Assembly: GCA_028095005.1 (NCBI GenBank)
Contig: CM051463.1
Span: 64,332,251-64,396,250, forward strand
Direction: 5' to 3'
Source of the DNA: Rhynchospora pubera
Lineage: Eukaryota; Streptophyta; Magnoliopsida; Poales; Cyperaceae
DNA: 64,000 nucleotides
Position numbers and translations under genes: made by a program. The notes under the pieces were generated by a model. The model was not told where the DNA came from and made no database searches. It saw only the letters and a program-made list of their open reading frames with translations. The stretch's first letter is position 1, and every line of letters begins with the position of its first letter. Shown one piece after another: positions 35,601 through 49,400 of the stretch.

Positions 35601-38600
35601 TGTCTCCAACGTTGTCACCAACATTGTCAGCAATAACCTGGTGTCAGAAATATTCATCATACTAAAAGCATCAGGTAAAAATATCAATAATTTTCATATG
35701 GGACAAACCTATTTACTCAAATTCTCTTAAGATTTGACCAAGCAACTTAGCTAAGTCACAAATTCACACAAAGCTAAAGTTAAACTAGTGCCAACATAGC
35801 ATAGCCCTTCATACTTTATACCACGATATGCTGATGACCATCCTAACTTATAACAGTATGGCTGCACAATGTGGTACTAGTTCATGCGCATGTAATACAA
35901 ATAAGGAGACACTTACAGCTGGGTTTCTGGGATCATCCTCTGGAATATTCCTCTCAACCTTCCCAACCAAGTCAGCACCAACATCGGCAGCTTTGGTGTA
36001 AATACCACCACCAACTCTTCCAAATAAAGCCATGGATGACCCACCAAGACCATAACCAGTAATCGCCTCAAAAAGACCCTCCCAGTCATCCCCATAATAA
36101 ATCTTAAATAGATTAATTGCAATGTAAAGGACTAGGAGACCGTTAGCGGCCAATAAAAAGCCCATGACAGCTCCAGAACGGAAGGCAGTAATGAAGGCCT
36201 TGCCAACCCCCTTCCGTGCTTCTAGTGTTGTGCGCGCATTCGCAAAGGTGGCAATCTTCATGCCAAGGAAGCCCGAGATCAAGGAGGTGACCGCTCCTAG
36301 TAAAAATGATACTGTGCTGAAGATGGCAGTTGCAAGAGCTGGCTTGCAATACTTGTCTTTGTTGTATGTGCAAGGCTGGGGCTTAGTGCTAAAGCCCTCA
36401 ACCGAGCCAAGGAAGACAAAGATCAAGGCAGCAAAGATAACCATGAAGATGGTGACATATTTGTACTCGGTGAAAAGGAAAGATGTTGCTCCTGCATATA
36501 AAGATTAAATTAAGAAACTTCTAGGATTTTTATTACAAAGTTGAGAAAGAATCAGGTTGGATCCAATAGTGGTCGAGTAATAGCTGTGATGTAAGTAACA
36601 TAGTTTTTGGTACAAGCACTAATCGATAGCAAATTTGTTGTGCTTAATTTAAATTATTAGTGTTTTAGCATTCTTTGCTTGATTAGACCAATAGAAATAT
36701 TCTTTGCACCCTGCAATTTTTTTTTTTAAAAAATACACGTCTCCAGATAGTTGCTTCACTCTCTATTCATTCAAAAGGTTATCATAGTAATTCCCTACAG
36801 CAAACCCCCCCCCCCCCCTTCTCAAAACATCAAACCCCCAACACAAAAAAAAACAAAATATAATATTAAAATAAAATCATTTTTTCAAAAGAAGGATCTG
36901 CAAGAGGGCAGCTATCTTATAATGTTTTACTTTATAATTAAATGCCAATTTTTTTTGTTATTAAAGGCCTATAGCAAAAAAAAAAAATTTTGGCAATTAA
37001 TTTTGTGTTTTCATAGGAATACAAATGTAGTTAATTCCTTGGGCTTCTCTAGAGAATTTGTCAGCAGTGGAATAGGTAAGAGACAGGGTATAAAGGTAAA
37101 TATGCCTTTTCTAGGTAAGAAAAGAACAAAGGAAGCTTGGGGACCATCTCCTCTAATCAGAAAAGCCAATGTATGGACCACAAATTACAAAGCAAGATAA
37201 TATTTATCCCTTCATCATTTATATAGGTACCCATTCAAAAAAAATATAGGTAGAGACAGTATTTCTTCGAGGAGGACCCATGACTAGCACTTTATCTCTG
37301 GCCACCCAATAAATATCTTCATTCACGGCTTATCACAAGCTAGTTACCAAACTTGAGGTAGGAGAAAACACTTTGGGCCCAGAAGGTATTTCTAGAACCC
37401 ATAAAAAAAGAAATAAATTTTATTTGTAGCCACTACCAAGCTCATTAAAAAAATATATAGACAAATGAGTAATTATTTAAAATAAGATAAGAGATTTAGA
37501 AAAAATATCAATATATTTGATTTGAAGAAATACTCATGTGATCCGTTATTCATTTGAATAGTGATTCTATGTCAGTAAGCCATAAAACAGAGTACGAGTA
37601 ACTGATGATACTCGATAAAATGGAGAGTTTCTTGTGTTCAAGCTATGCTATACTGCAGCTGGTTAAATGCCAAATACAATAAATAACCCAGATCTAGAAC
37701 CCAGAAGATGAAATCAATATAGTTCAGCTGACATGGAGCAATCCGAATCCTGTGTCTCGCGCCACAGGATTTGAATTTGACATGGAGGACAGCATATGAC
37801 AGAACAGAAGTAAGTCTACTGTTATGTGCGAAATGGGGGCGCTACTTAACTGCAACTTCAGACTAGTTTTTTAAATTTGAGCTCTTTTTCCCTCCCAGCA
37901 GAGGAAACCAAAGACCAAGAAAAGGCATTCTTTCGTGAAATCTCTTTTTTTTTTTTTTGGGCAATTTTTCATGCCAAAATTCACTAGCCATTGAGTAAGC
38001 ATAACCAAGTACCAACACAATCAAACATTGCTTCGTACAATAGTATTTACTAATCACTAGTACCAAGTGATCAAGCAACAAACATTGAACCTCTTTTCAG
38101 TAAAAGAAGTCAAAGAAAATTATTAAACTAGTGAAAAATAAGGCCCGGTCCTACCAAACTAACTAAAACAAATTTAGAAGTGTCTCAAGGGCATGGAAGT
38201 CAGATCTACTCTCTCTCTCTCTCTCTCTCTATCGCCCCTTCCGAAAGGGGTAGTCAAAAAATAATATCCAAACAATGTTAGCTCGCTCAATATATAAATA
38301 AAAAAAAGAACATGAACCTAAGAAATAAACAAATGGGAAAGCACAATTGAAACTTTGTAATGTTGTGATCTCTGTTTCCCACTTCATCTCACTGTGTAAT
38401 ATATCGTGCCAACAAATTTTCCCAGATCCAATTAGATCTCTCTCCATGAAATAAAACAAAAGAATCGTATACTATGAGCCTATGAAACATAACAAAAGAA
38501 AAAATAAAAGTCAAAATAAATTTTGATTCATAATGATTGCCATCTTCCCCTTCCCCAAGCTCCGATCCTCTCTCTCTCTCTCTCTCACACACACACTCAC

Positions 38601-38931
38601 ACACACAAACCTTAGGTGAATTTTCAAATATTGATGGTAATATACAAAAAACATCAAAATGAGAAAAAATATTATAATTACCTTCGGAAATGGCGTTCTG
38701 AATCTCAGCGCACTTGACGACGACGTTGTGGTCGTTGAGACCTTCTTCTTCTTCGATCAGGTAATCGCTAGGGCCGCCATTCTTCCCGCTTCCCTCCTCC
38801 GACGACTTCTCGGGCGACAGCTTCACCTTGGAGACGAGCGACCATTGCAAGAGCGAGAAGGCGATTCCGACGACAGCCGCCAATGGCACCAGGATCTCCG
38901 TCGCGAGGTCTGGTAATATAGAGTAACCCAT
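32631..38931 (-). CDS. AVP1: Vacuolar H+-translocating pyrophosphatase, type I
   Basis: This tonoplast enzyme couples pyrophosphate hydrolysis to proton pumping into the vacuole. Eight exons join in frame to 766 aa, the usual plant length: 38931-38682, 36491-35917, 35637-35258, 35180-35094, 34154-33824, 33502-33092, 32992-32933, 32837-32631. The protein is a multi-span membrane protein starting [20 protein letters not shown]. Substrate-binding motifs are present: [11 protein letters not shown] at about 253-263, DNVGDNVGD at about 279-287, and WDNAKKYIE and [15 protein letters not shown] near the C-terminus. The GNTTAA motif has Ala where K+-independent type II enzymes have Lys, so this is the K+-stimulated type I class. 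Intron 1 is 2.2 kb with CT and C-rich tracts; intron 4 has an internal tandem duplication. No lesions are seen. VP1-family numbering among paralogs cannot be told. Confidence 0.97.
34663..35071. repeat. Tandem duplication (about 190 bp units) in H+-PPase intron 4
   Basis: Copies at 34663-34851 and 34882-35071 share GAACTGTCATAAGTTTTACA, AAGTGC, GATATAGATCACAT, TTTTATTTTAATATT-type words, AAAAGTGGAG and CTAATTTCCACAAATTAGGG in the same order. Divergence is about one difference in ten bases by eye. The duplication lies wholly within the intron between exons 35180-35094 and 34154-33824. Confidence 0.8.
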
Positions 38932-39751
38932 GCTTAGGTTTGGGCTTTCTATGTCGTCTTTGGATGCTGAGAGAGAGAGAGAGAGTGAGAGATGGGAAAT
39001 GGGAAAGGAGTATAGAATTTATAGCGGAAGGGAAATGAAGAGAGGGAAGACGAGAAGTGCGGGTCGAGAGATGAATGAGAATGAATGAGGTTGCTACTCC
39101 CGACGAGGGGTGAAGCCTGATGTGTAAATGAAGTGGCATTCCTTTCCTCTACTAATTGTTTCTACGTTTGTCTACTTATCAAAGGGCCTCCCGTGGCTGA
39201 ATCTGAATGTCATGCAAATCTAACTTGTTTGTTTGTATATATTGTATGTGTTGAGTGTTGACGCTTGACACTGTAAATGTTTAATGTTTTATGTAAAAGT
39301 AAATAATTGTTTGAATCATATAGTGAGTTTATATTTTTTTTGTTTTTTTATTGAAATAAAAAATATATAGGTCTATACACACAAATACATGCAATGTTTT
39401 AAACTTTAAAGCATGAGGATCAAAAAAAATTATTGATTCTAATTTATTGAGGATCAACATATACACAATAAATTTATTGATTATAATTTTTCTCAAATGA
39501 TCTGAGGTGATATTTGAAAAATGCAATATAAAAACAAAGGTTCAGTTTTTTTTTCGGGCAATATATGAGACATTATGATTAATTTTTCTGAAATTTGACT
39601 GCGACTAAAGATATGGGTTCATCTAGATGTTGGTGCATGGAAAATTGAAGATAAGTTTTGGTGGGTTCATCTAGATGTCGATCCGAGAATTTGACTGCTA
39701 TCAAAGGTATTAGTTCATCTACGTATTAGTGCATGAAGAATTGAAGATAAG

Positions 39752-39907
39752 TGTTTTCAATACCCTATCGAATAACGAAAAATTCTGATTATATCGGGTA
39801 TCAAAATAGTGATTGCAACTGCGATATTTGATATTATGAGACGAGATATCAAAAAATTTTAGAAAAATATCAGATTTTGGCCATCGGCCGATAGGGTATC
39901 GAAAACA
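39752..39907. mobile_element. Small MITE with TGTTTTCAATACCCTATCG ends
   Basis: The left end TGTTTTCAATACCCTATCG at 39752 is matched in inverse by CGATAGGGTATCGAAAACA ending at 39907, 156 bp overall. The interior contains further inverted words around ATCGGG and GATATC. No clear target duplication was found. Confidence 0.65.
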
Positions 39908-41332
39908 TTGCTCAAAAGTAGAGACTTATAAGACAATGTTTGAAATTCTGAACTGTAGAATATATTGTATCACCATTGCATAGTGTTTGACACAAAAATA
40001 AGTTTATTAATATTTTATTTTCTTCAATTGAATATATATGTATATTTATTTCATAGAGAATGAATAAAATAAAAAAAAACACACATATAGAATTATTTCG
40101 GACTATATTATATATATATATATGATGCGTTTTTATTTATCATAGAACAAAGATACCAAAAATATAAATTATATTTTCAGGCCCACTTATTAAACTTTTT
40201 GTGAAAATTTTTTTTTTCAGGCCTTTTGTTATATAAAATTCACTATACGCGCGCAATACATTCAATCATCAAATTATTGTAGGAAGTAGGTTGAAGTACA
40301 AACCAGACGTGGCGCTGTCAATACCAACCACATCGAGAGATGCACTTGATCAAGTAATCATCTCAAACTACCTTTTGTTCATTTTTATTTATTTTTTTGG
40401 TTGAGCAAGTACTGTTCTCAATTTGTTCTTTGCTTCGAACGGTGCGTTATTGCGTTAATCTAGTCGTTTTGTTTGGAGTCCTTATCTGAAAACCAGCCTA
40501 TACTAAAAAGAGATTAGCATTATCTAGTTTGTTGTCTAGCTTGTTCTCCTGTTTCAGAATAGCAACTGTTTTCGTAAGATATTATTTTTCGTTTGAGTTG
40601 TCAAGTTATATATATAGAATTTTTTAATCGATTTTCCCCTTTTTCTTTTGTTGTTTATAATTAGTGCCATACTTCATTCATTAGAAGCGAGTGAATGTAG
40701 CAATAATTGCTGTATATTTGTCCGCAATTTTTGCTTGAAAAATCTGGTTCAGTGAACATTGAAATCTAAAACTAGAAAATATGAAATTCCTTAATCCGGC
40801 GCTAGCATCATGTGAGCGCATTTTAAAATTATTCCCTGCAATAAATATAAATTGGGGAAAAATTTTGTTCGAAAATAAATCACCTCTAGAAATAATTTAT
40901 GTTGTCAATATATCTTTACTTTGCATGTAACGAATAATACATCTAAATAGGTGCAAGAAAGTTTTGGCCTCTAGTAGCATATTGGCTGCATTCGTCTGAA
41001 GATTTTGCCTCCACATGTTCTATCTATGATGTAACGCCACATTTATGAAATTTGTTCGGATAAATTGGACAAGTACTATTAATCATGTCCAAGTTTTGTT
41101 TCATTTTTATGTCATAGATGGAATTTATAGCGGTAGAATTAGTAATTTTCTTATAGAGTGACCACCAAAGCTAATATTATGATCATATCAAAATATGAAT
41201 TGTAATAAATATATAAACGTCGATAATTAAATAATTGTGGCAAATTAATGGCGGTTCAAATGTTATTTTTTAAAAGAAAAAAATACATATGTTAAACTAA
41301 ACATATTAAACATACATATATAATAAGATTAA

Positions 41333-41524
41333 GGCCCTGATCAAAATGGTTTTTTCACGGGATTTCAATTCAATTCAATTGATTTCATAGGATTTTGTTG
41401 AATCTAATTATATAGGAATTTTAACTAAATGGCACCAAATCTGTTCATTTTGATCAAGAATTTTCCAACAAAATGAAATTAAATGAAATTCCATGTTAAA
41501 AAAAATGAGATTTTGATCAGGGCC
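41333..41524. mobile_element. Tourist-like MITE, family B, with TAA target duplication
   Basis: Perfect terminal inverted repeats GGCCCTGATCAAAAT and ATTTTGATCAGGGCC bound a 192-bp element flanked by TAA on each side, the PIF/Harbinger (Tourist) preference. Internal words such as TTCAATTCAATTCAATTGATTT and AAATTAAATGAAATTCC are shared with the decayed copy at 26312-26493. Confidence 0.85.
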
Positions 41525-43589
41525 TAAATAAAACAAAGGACGTTTACCCAATTAATTTTACTAGATTTTCCTATACATACTTGTGACTTTCGTAGGCGGA
41601 TCTACATGGAGTAAATCGGGGTCGTTGTTTCCTATTTGTTTTTACAGTCAAATACTTCTTATATAATATTTGTACACCATGCTTTTATCTTTTATTTTAA
41701 AAAATAAATATACATATTTGAACTCCATAAAAATAGGAGTAATGTTCTGCTGCTGATATCACCTAATTAGAGTTCATAATTTCTATAATTAATTAATTAT
41801 TACACTAAATCGGTATTTAAAATTGTTGTGCATTTTAGGAATTCCATTGAAATTTATTTTGACTCTGTTCATGATGACACTACGCGATTAGCTGACAAGT
41901 GACAACCCAGAGGCAAAGCCTCCAATGACAATTAACAAATCCATGTAAAACATCCAATTTTGTGTCACGAAAAAAAAAATATTAGTGATGTTGATCTTTT
42001 TTTTTTTGTGTGTAATAATTCATTAATTCGTTCAGCCATTGACGTCTCCTGCATTGTAATTTGAAGATTCTTTACGGAATCCAAATCCTATCTAACCTGA
42101 CAACACCTGCCTTGGTCAATTTTTTAGATATTTCCAAACGAAGACATTCATTTATATATAGGTGGTTAACTGGTTATTTTCAAATACCAAACCAACTTCT
42201 TAATATAGGTATATATATTCATATCAATAATATAAATTTATTTTTAAGGGATCACAATATAAATATATTTATATTTTTATGGGAGTTAGATATAATATTT
42301 TAAAAAAATAAATATCTTCTAAAGATAACAGTATTGTATATGAATATTATTGGAAACAAAAAAAAAAGGGAGATACTATAACAATTTGCTTAACTTCAAA
42401 TGCAGATCCGCCCATAGCTAGCACTACTAATCATAAAGGACGAGAACAGATTATTATGTAGGAACCAGTCAAATGCAATTAGAGTACAGCTACATACATC
42501 ACGTGCCAATTAAAAAAATATCTATATTCATTGAATAAGAAAATAATGATGTCATTTGCGTTCAATCATCCACAAAAATTGGATCCAGATCTGGCTTAGA
42601 GTCATAATAAAACCTCCTCGTCGCGTTTGATGACATCGCACGAGTAATCTCCAATGTATCGCTCTATTACCGATTTGGTCCCTAAAGTCTAATGTTTTTA
42701 CATATTGTTTTCGAACTTCCCATCAAAATTTCTGGAGGCCCCAAATTGATCCTGCGTTTAGTTAGTAAAAAAAGTTCACAAATCCAATGAACTAATAACC
42801 TAATTAATGTTAAAAGCAATATTTGGAACATAAATAGATGTTGATGTTTAATTTTGACAATTGACAAAACAGAAAAACGAAGATAAAAGAAATATACTGT
42901 CGTACAAATGGTAAATGATATTTTTTTTCAAGCTTTGATTTTAAAATTAACAGAACCCATTCTAACTATACATCAACACTCTTGACAAGTTTAAGACTAT
43001 CTCCTGCAAGCAATCCTCATGCGATCTAACTGATGTTTGAATACTGAAATGTTGAGAAGCATACTTTTGTTGTACAATATACACTCTTATACAAACTATA
43101 CTCTTATCTCATTTTTCGAGATTAAGATTACATATTCTAATTGTTCAATATGATTTTCATATTTAACTTATAGAAAATCAAATTTTATAATTTTAAAAAT
43201 TTTCTAAATCATTTCTATTGGATTGTCTTTATCCTTAGATCAATTCTTAAAAAAATAATAAGGAAATAGTACAAAAGTACGAGACAATGTAACATTGATT
43301 TTTTTTTTATAAAATTTAAATATGAAAATCACATTAAATAATTTCTTACATGGATTGTTAGTCTTGAACTAAAAATTCAGACGCATTGCATTGGCTGATC
43401 CGCACAAGCCGTTGTATTTTTTATTTTCTCCTCGCACAAATATATATTTCCCGACTACAATGCACGTTTAAATTACACTCGTTTCATAACACTAAAATGT
43501 ATTTTTTAAAAAATATATATATATAACTTTTTTTTTCAACTGAAATACATGGTAGTCTTATAAGGATAATTGATTTTTTTTTTTTTAGG

Positions 43590-43879
43590 AATGCTAGTGT
43601 CCACTGTCCAATATATTGTACGAATGGGTCCGTCCAATAAAATCGTTCTCTCGTTTCAAAGTTCAAACGACCAATTAAAACTGTTCAATATGTTCTCTAT
43701 ATTGAAAACTTATAAGGAATCAATTTGTATATATTTTTTAAAAATATAAAAATAGTTCTTATAAGTTTTCAATATGGAAAGCATATTGAACGGTTCGAAT
43801 CGGTCATGTGAAATTTAAAAATATGAGAATGATCGTATTAGACGGAACTCATCTGTCCAATATATTAGACTATAGCATT
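43590..43879. mobile_element. Fold-back MITE, family C, copy 1
   Basis: Inverted arms of about 120 bp meet near 43735. The left arm has AATGCTAGTGTCCACTGTCCA, CAATATATTG, GTTCAATATG and ATTGAAAACTTATAAG; the right arm carries the inverse words CTTATAAGTTTTCAATATGG, CATATTGAACGGTTCGAAT, TGTCCAATATATTAG and ATAGCATT. It shares a GACCGATTCGAAC-like core and end words with the element at 51219-51580. Confidence 0.7.
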
Positions 43880-44986
43880 TCTCTCTCTTTATTTTTTTTA
43901 ATACGATCAAACTGTCTAAATTTAAGCCTTTTTTTTTTAAGTGAAGCGCATAGATAATGCACACACTTCAACACCCGTTACCCATCCAATTTCACTGCAC
44001 CGAGGCTGCGGAGGTAAGTAGACGATCCACATATCTACAAGTGATACTGTGCTATCACATTAAATAACAGCAAATGCAAAATCGCAAAATGGGGGCACTT
44101 ATACACACCTAAAATTGACCTGTCGTTAGGAATTAAATACACGGTTGCAATAACTTGGCAACGAGCAAAAGAAACAGGATAACTTGGGGAAATATACTTC
44201 CACCTTGGTATAATGTTTCTGTCATCCAGGTTGCCTCAGCCAAGTCATGAACTAATGATTGCACTACATGACAATTTCTGTCAATTCTTACAAACTTAGG
44301 ACAAAAACAAAAACTAATAAAATATTTATTCGGGACAAATTTTTTTTCATAGCGAGCCTGAGCTGAGATTTCTATGGCCTGACCCTCTCCACGGTGCACC
44401 AGCCATAGACACCAAATTGAAATGACTGTTTTATTAACCCCAATTTTCATTTGATTACTTGGACTCGTAACTACTTGGTAGTTTTTTCTTTCCCTAGACA
44501 AAAAGCTCGTTTTGTCCCTTTTTTTTCATTGTCCACTTGTCCGGTATACAAAAAAATATATAAAATAAAAATACACTATTGTTTTCAGTATAACATTTTT
44601 TTATAAAATAAAAAAATGCACTATTCTTTTCAGTTTTAAATACAGTTAAGTAAATAAATGCGACCTTTTGTTTTTTTTTTCCCTCTTTGCAATCATTAGC
44701 GTTTGTATTAGACTTTTATGGCTGCGAGACCCGAATTCGTTGACTGCCGAATATGGCGCACCGAAATTTTTTTTGAGGGGAATAATTTTTTTTTCTTTTG
44801 GGTCATTATAAATCTTTGCATAAAATTGTGTTGATACATAGGATAGCGGAAATTATGCGAGGCTTGTATATTTATACAGAGTTAAATATGTATATTATTT
44901 TTATTTAAATAAATATAAATTTTTGTATAAAGTTTGTATTTAATTACAGTTTAGAAGAATACGATGTTTTAAAATTGATACTCGAA

Positions 44987-45100
44987 GAACTAGCTCTTGG
45001 TCTAGTGGCAAAGAGCAATGCACCTTGACTCCTTGAGTGAAAGGTCGCAGGTTCGAAACCCGGCTGAGAGATCTTTCATAGACATTTAACTTAAAAAAAA
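44987..45100 (+). mobile_element. tRNA-derived SINE with 15-bp target duplication
   Basis: The element is about 114 bp. It begins near GAACTAGCTCTTGGTCTAGTGG, which contains a tRNA-like A box (TGGTCTAGTGGC), and has the B box GGTTCGAAACC at 45050-45060, spaced as in a tRNA. It ends in a short A-rich tail. The word AAATTGATACTCGAA flanks it at 44972-44986 and 45101-45115, a target-site duplication made by retroposition. The duplicates are identical, so the insertion is fairly recent. It is not a functional tRNA gene because no acceptor stem or standard cloverleaf forms. Confidence 0.85.
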
Positions 45101-46414
45101 AAATTGATACTCGAATTGAGAATCAATGGTTAAAAAATAGAAACCAACAATTTTTTTGTTCTTTTTAACCCTTTCATAAAGTGAAATTGTGCTTGAATTA
45201 TGCGACAAAGTTGTTTTGTTCTGTATTTACCCTTTCTAAGGAAGTGCGACTAAGTTGTCTATCGCTAGTTCTACTGTTCAATCGCTGCAACATATGGGCC
45301 CGATCCTCCGAGGTATCTCGCAATTGTGTGCTTCAATTTTCTTTCAATAATGGCTCAAAAAAGTGCGGGAATAAATTCGGATTACAATTAAATATTACTT
45401 AAGCAAAGATGCCAGCAGGAAGTCGGAAAGGAAACATTGACCCATCTTCATTGGTTGCATGAAATTTGAACAAACCAAGGCCATAGGCACAAACGTGGAT
45501 GGATAAGAAGGGATAACAAATTCTAAAGGCTCAATTCCTTTACCACAATTATTTGGATCTATTTTCTGTGGTTATCTCCAGATAATGGAGAATACATTCC
45601 GCTTCTTCTCCACCCCATATTTATTCTGTGCACATACCTACAGACATCCTCTCTGTCATGCATTTATTACTCTTGCGTGATGATATACTGATACTGGTAT
45701 AGCGGTAGGGGTCTTCATTTTTCATCGTCAATCATGGAATAAAACACAGCGATTTAAAAAATAAAAAAAGAGAGGTCATTTAGCATTTACCCTATAGCAT
45801 CACCTCTTGCATGTTTTATTTTCTTCTTTGAGAATCCCTCATTCTGAAAACTTCAAAACTTGTTTACCGAATTTCATTTGCTTATAAAAGCATCTAATGC
45901 TCGTGCTTCTGGTAAATATTGCCAGTTTCAGACCAATTAATTCTTGTGAACTGGTCAATGATTAGTTAGTTCTAGAATAATATGACATATTTTGTACTTC
46001 GCGAACTTTGAGAGTTCAGTATAGCGAATTTGCATGCAGTGAGGATAGTTGACTTCTCAAATTTCCCACAACATGATATTTTTTGAAAGTTACCGATAAA
46101 AGATTATTACATAATTTTTTGGTACTCGTACATGAACACGAGGACCGCAAAAAAAAAAGAATGATATTAAGAGTAATAACAAAGTCAACTTAAACAAAAG
46201 GATGAAAGCTCGTTCATAAATCTCAGCATCAAATCTAAAAGACCAAAAACCAAAACTATTCTCCCCAGTCCCCACTACCAACAAATTAGAGTAGCGACAT
46301 CACTTGTGTAAAAACAAAAGCAAATACATTAACTACTTTGCCTAAAGCTTCCTATAAAACAAATACAGAGCTGATATATCTATCCAATGTACTTCAAAGT
46401 TCAGAAATTAGAAA

Positions 46415-49400
46415 CTAGCTCCTCCCAGCAACCAAGTTTGAAATAGAAGGGATGCCATGTTCCCTCATCTGTTCTTGTGCTTGCCTCATTTCTTCTGGAT
46501 CTGTCAAAACAGAAAGACACAAAACCAAACAAAAACAATGTTACAGTCTGTACCAGTAAACACCAATAATTCAAAATAACCGTTAAAAGTTATAAAACCC
46601 TAATGAATGACAGACAAAGTAGAAAACATAAAAACTGTACATGCAGGCCTGTACTTGGCCTGGTAAGGTACAGCAATCCTACAATAGGATTCTCACCCAT
46701 AGAAGATAGTGTGCACATTTGAGTTGCAAATTGCAAACAGTATTTACCATTATGTGTAAATGCACTCAAGTTTTTCAAAATTTGCACCAAATACCTAACT
46801 TATCAGAGAAATCCACGTACAATACCCAACTGTAAGATGTACTAACAAGCTATCAAACATTAAATGTTGACATTTGGGTTCTTCATTTAACAATACAAAA
46901 GAAATTAGTCAACTTTGGTTAATTAATTTTAATTAATAAGTGGGAGAAATGCTGTCCATAAGCAAGATAGACATTAACCAAAAGCAGGAAAGTCAAAGAG
47001 TCCTTATTGAAAAAAAAAAAACTAACAGCAAAACTATAAATAAAACATTAAAGTTTGAGAGCACATACCAACACCATCCATCATTTTGGGAAATACAAAC
47101 ATAACGAGAACCATAAAACCAATCATGAGGCCCATCGGACTTTTCACAAGTGACAACATCGAGAAGGGTTCCCTTATCTGAAATACCAATTTAAAAAAGA
47201 AAGAAAGAAATTATCAAACAACATATGTTAGGCCTCAAGACAAAGAATTATCAACATTAAGTCAGATTTTATACAGGAAAAACACCATTGTACACTTGAC
47301 AACTAAGTCAAACTAAAGTTTAGGCATTCCATATTATTGGTTCGGTTAAACTATTTGGCCTTCAGAGAGGAAAATCCAAAATCACCCATGAACTTTTTTA
47401 TGTTCAATTGGATTGTCAGCTCAGAGAATTTCAGGCTACACAAGTATCAACATATGATGAAATGACTACCAAAAAGAAACTAAAAAGTGGTACCATATGC
47501 ACCAGTTCAGAAAAGATGCACAGTGTGTATCAATCCAAATAATCCTTGGTAATTTGAATAGTTAAAAAGTATAGGAGTATAGGACCCACTCAATTCTGTT
47601 GATTTCTCTTGCAGTTTGAGGCTTATTTGTATTGATTCATCAATTAATTTGAGGCTTATTTCTGCTTTAAATACTCAGCTCCGAGATACATAAGAAAAAT
47701 AGAACCCTGTTAGTACTGGTAACATCCACTACCTCATAATACTGTTCATCTTTCATAGGCTCCAATACAAGCTCATTAAGTGCTCTCCTGTTCTCTGTCA
47801 AAGCTGCCTGAATTTTACCAGGATTTCTAGCACTTATATCTACTCGCACCTATTTTGAAGGGTAAAATAACACATAAGAGAACATACATCAACATTCATG
47901 ATCGTACTTTATAAGCCCATGAGGTACAATGCCGTTACACATCTATTTCACAATTTTTTACATGTTTCAAGGAAGAACCTATCAGTATCAATCTCCATTC
48001 CAGATTTACATATTTGTAACAGTTTAGTCTCTTACCTGTATAAGCACATCATAGGTGATACCCTGATACTGTTAAGGAAATAAAATCCAAATGGCCCCTT
48101 GACACTGACAGCTTCAGCTTTTAGAGCAAATGGTTACTAGCATGAAGTTGTCAGAGTAAGCGGACATTTGGTTTCTTATCCCTCACACTTCTCATGAGTA
48201 CTAGTGGTTTGTGTACAGACCCATCACGTGCAAGATTATCGGTGATATTTTTATAATAGAAGACTGACAGTATTTGAACTCAAGACCACAGGTTGCAATA
48301 CAACGTTGTTCAACCAAAATCCTAAATTGTCAGCATAGGTGGTCATATAATTTTATATTCTTCACAAAAAGAAAGGGAAAGTATGTACCGGTGAGAAGAG
48401 ATAACCGATAGAAGAAACTTCAATCAAGTGAGTTCCAGCTGGCACATCATGACTACATTCGTAATATGTTAAGGAGAGCATACATAGAGAACAAAACAAC
48501 ATTTACATGGCGAAAATAACGGAATATTATATCAAAAAATACACACTGTACCAAAAAAGGTATACCAGGAAAATATATTATTGTAGTTGTGGGGGGAAAA
48601 AAAGATTCATTCTGTCTTAGTGGTGTTTAAAACCCTTTGCAGTCCAAAAAAAAGTCAGAGCCTTTGCAGTCCAAAATGTTCCCAAATTACTACTTCTGTC
48701 AATATTACAAATTTAAAAACTACAACTTATTATAGCCAAGCTTGTTGGCAGCACGTAGCAGGGTTGATAGCAAAGCATGCAAAAGTAGACAGTAAGAAGA
48801 ATTTCAAAACTACATTAGTTTTATGATATATGTAGAACTAGTTTAAAAAGGATACAATGAGAAGTAACCATCTGGTCTGACAAAAGTAGTCCTCTGACCG
48901 CCGTTAAGTATTACTTTAGTTTCTGACAGTTTTGGAGAATGACCAAGACCAAATCCTTTTGTTACAAAATCTGCCATTTACATGCGGATTAGAATTACAG
49001 AAGTATATCTTAGTATTAAAGAGATAGTAACTACTATGCCAGATCTAGTGCTTAATAAGCTGCTAACAGATACTTCAGCCTCAGTTAATAAGCTGCTAAC
49101 AAATTTTTTCATCAGAAAGGTGATTAAGCTACTAACACTAGCCAGAAATCACAAGCATCTCTGTGCTTACATACCCAACAACGATTTAAAGGAAAGATCC
49201 CAATATGCAAATAATGTAAATAGCAGGATTTCAAACCGAATTCTACTTACTATCTAGTTTGACACGGCCAGCAATGGAGTATCCTTCTCCAGACCTATAA
49301 TAATAAACGAATCAAATCCCGACACAAAAAAATAGGACTTAATCGGGGTCAGAACTAATGTTTGTTTTGGCAATGAAAGAAACAAAGCCAGTACCCGGAT

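Larger units (their letters stand above)
38932..46414. other. 7.5-kb AT-rich gene desert with mobile-element remnants
   Basis: No protein gene is supported. The first 200 bp are the H+-PPase leader, rich in GA/CT. The rest is AT-rich and holds a small MITE (39752), a Tourist-like MITE (41333), a fold-back element (43590) and a SINE (44987), each listed separately. A direct repeat of a 60-70 bp phrase with GGTTCATCTAGATGT and GAATTGAAGATAAG words lies at about 39590-39750. Between 39900 and 41300, 41550 and 43550, and 45120 and 46400 I see nothing further. Confidence 0.6.

Noticed and set aside
33825..36508. Open frames antisense to the H+-PPase exons (for example 33825-34082, 33887-34183, 36164-36508 on the plus strand)
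   Set aside because: They mirror a conserved coding region on the other strand and show no protein resemblance of their own.
37736..37790. Short inverted words (ATCCTGTG and CACAGGAT) in H+-PPase intron 1
   Set aside because: Too short and without flanking duplication to call a mobile element.
44990..45075. Possible tRNA gene (A and B boxes)
   Set aside because: There is no cloverleaf or acceptor stem, and an A tail with 15-bp duplications shows it is a SINE.
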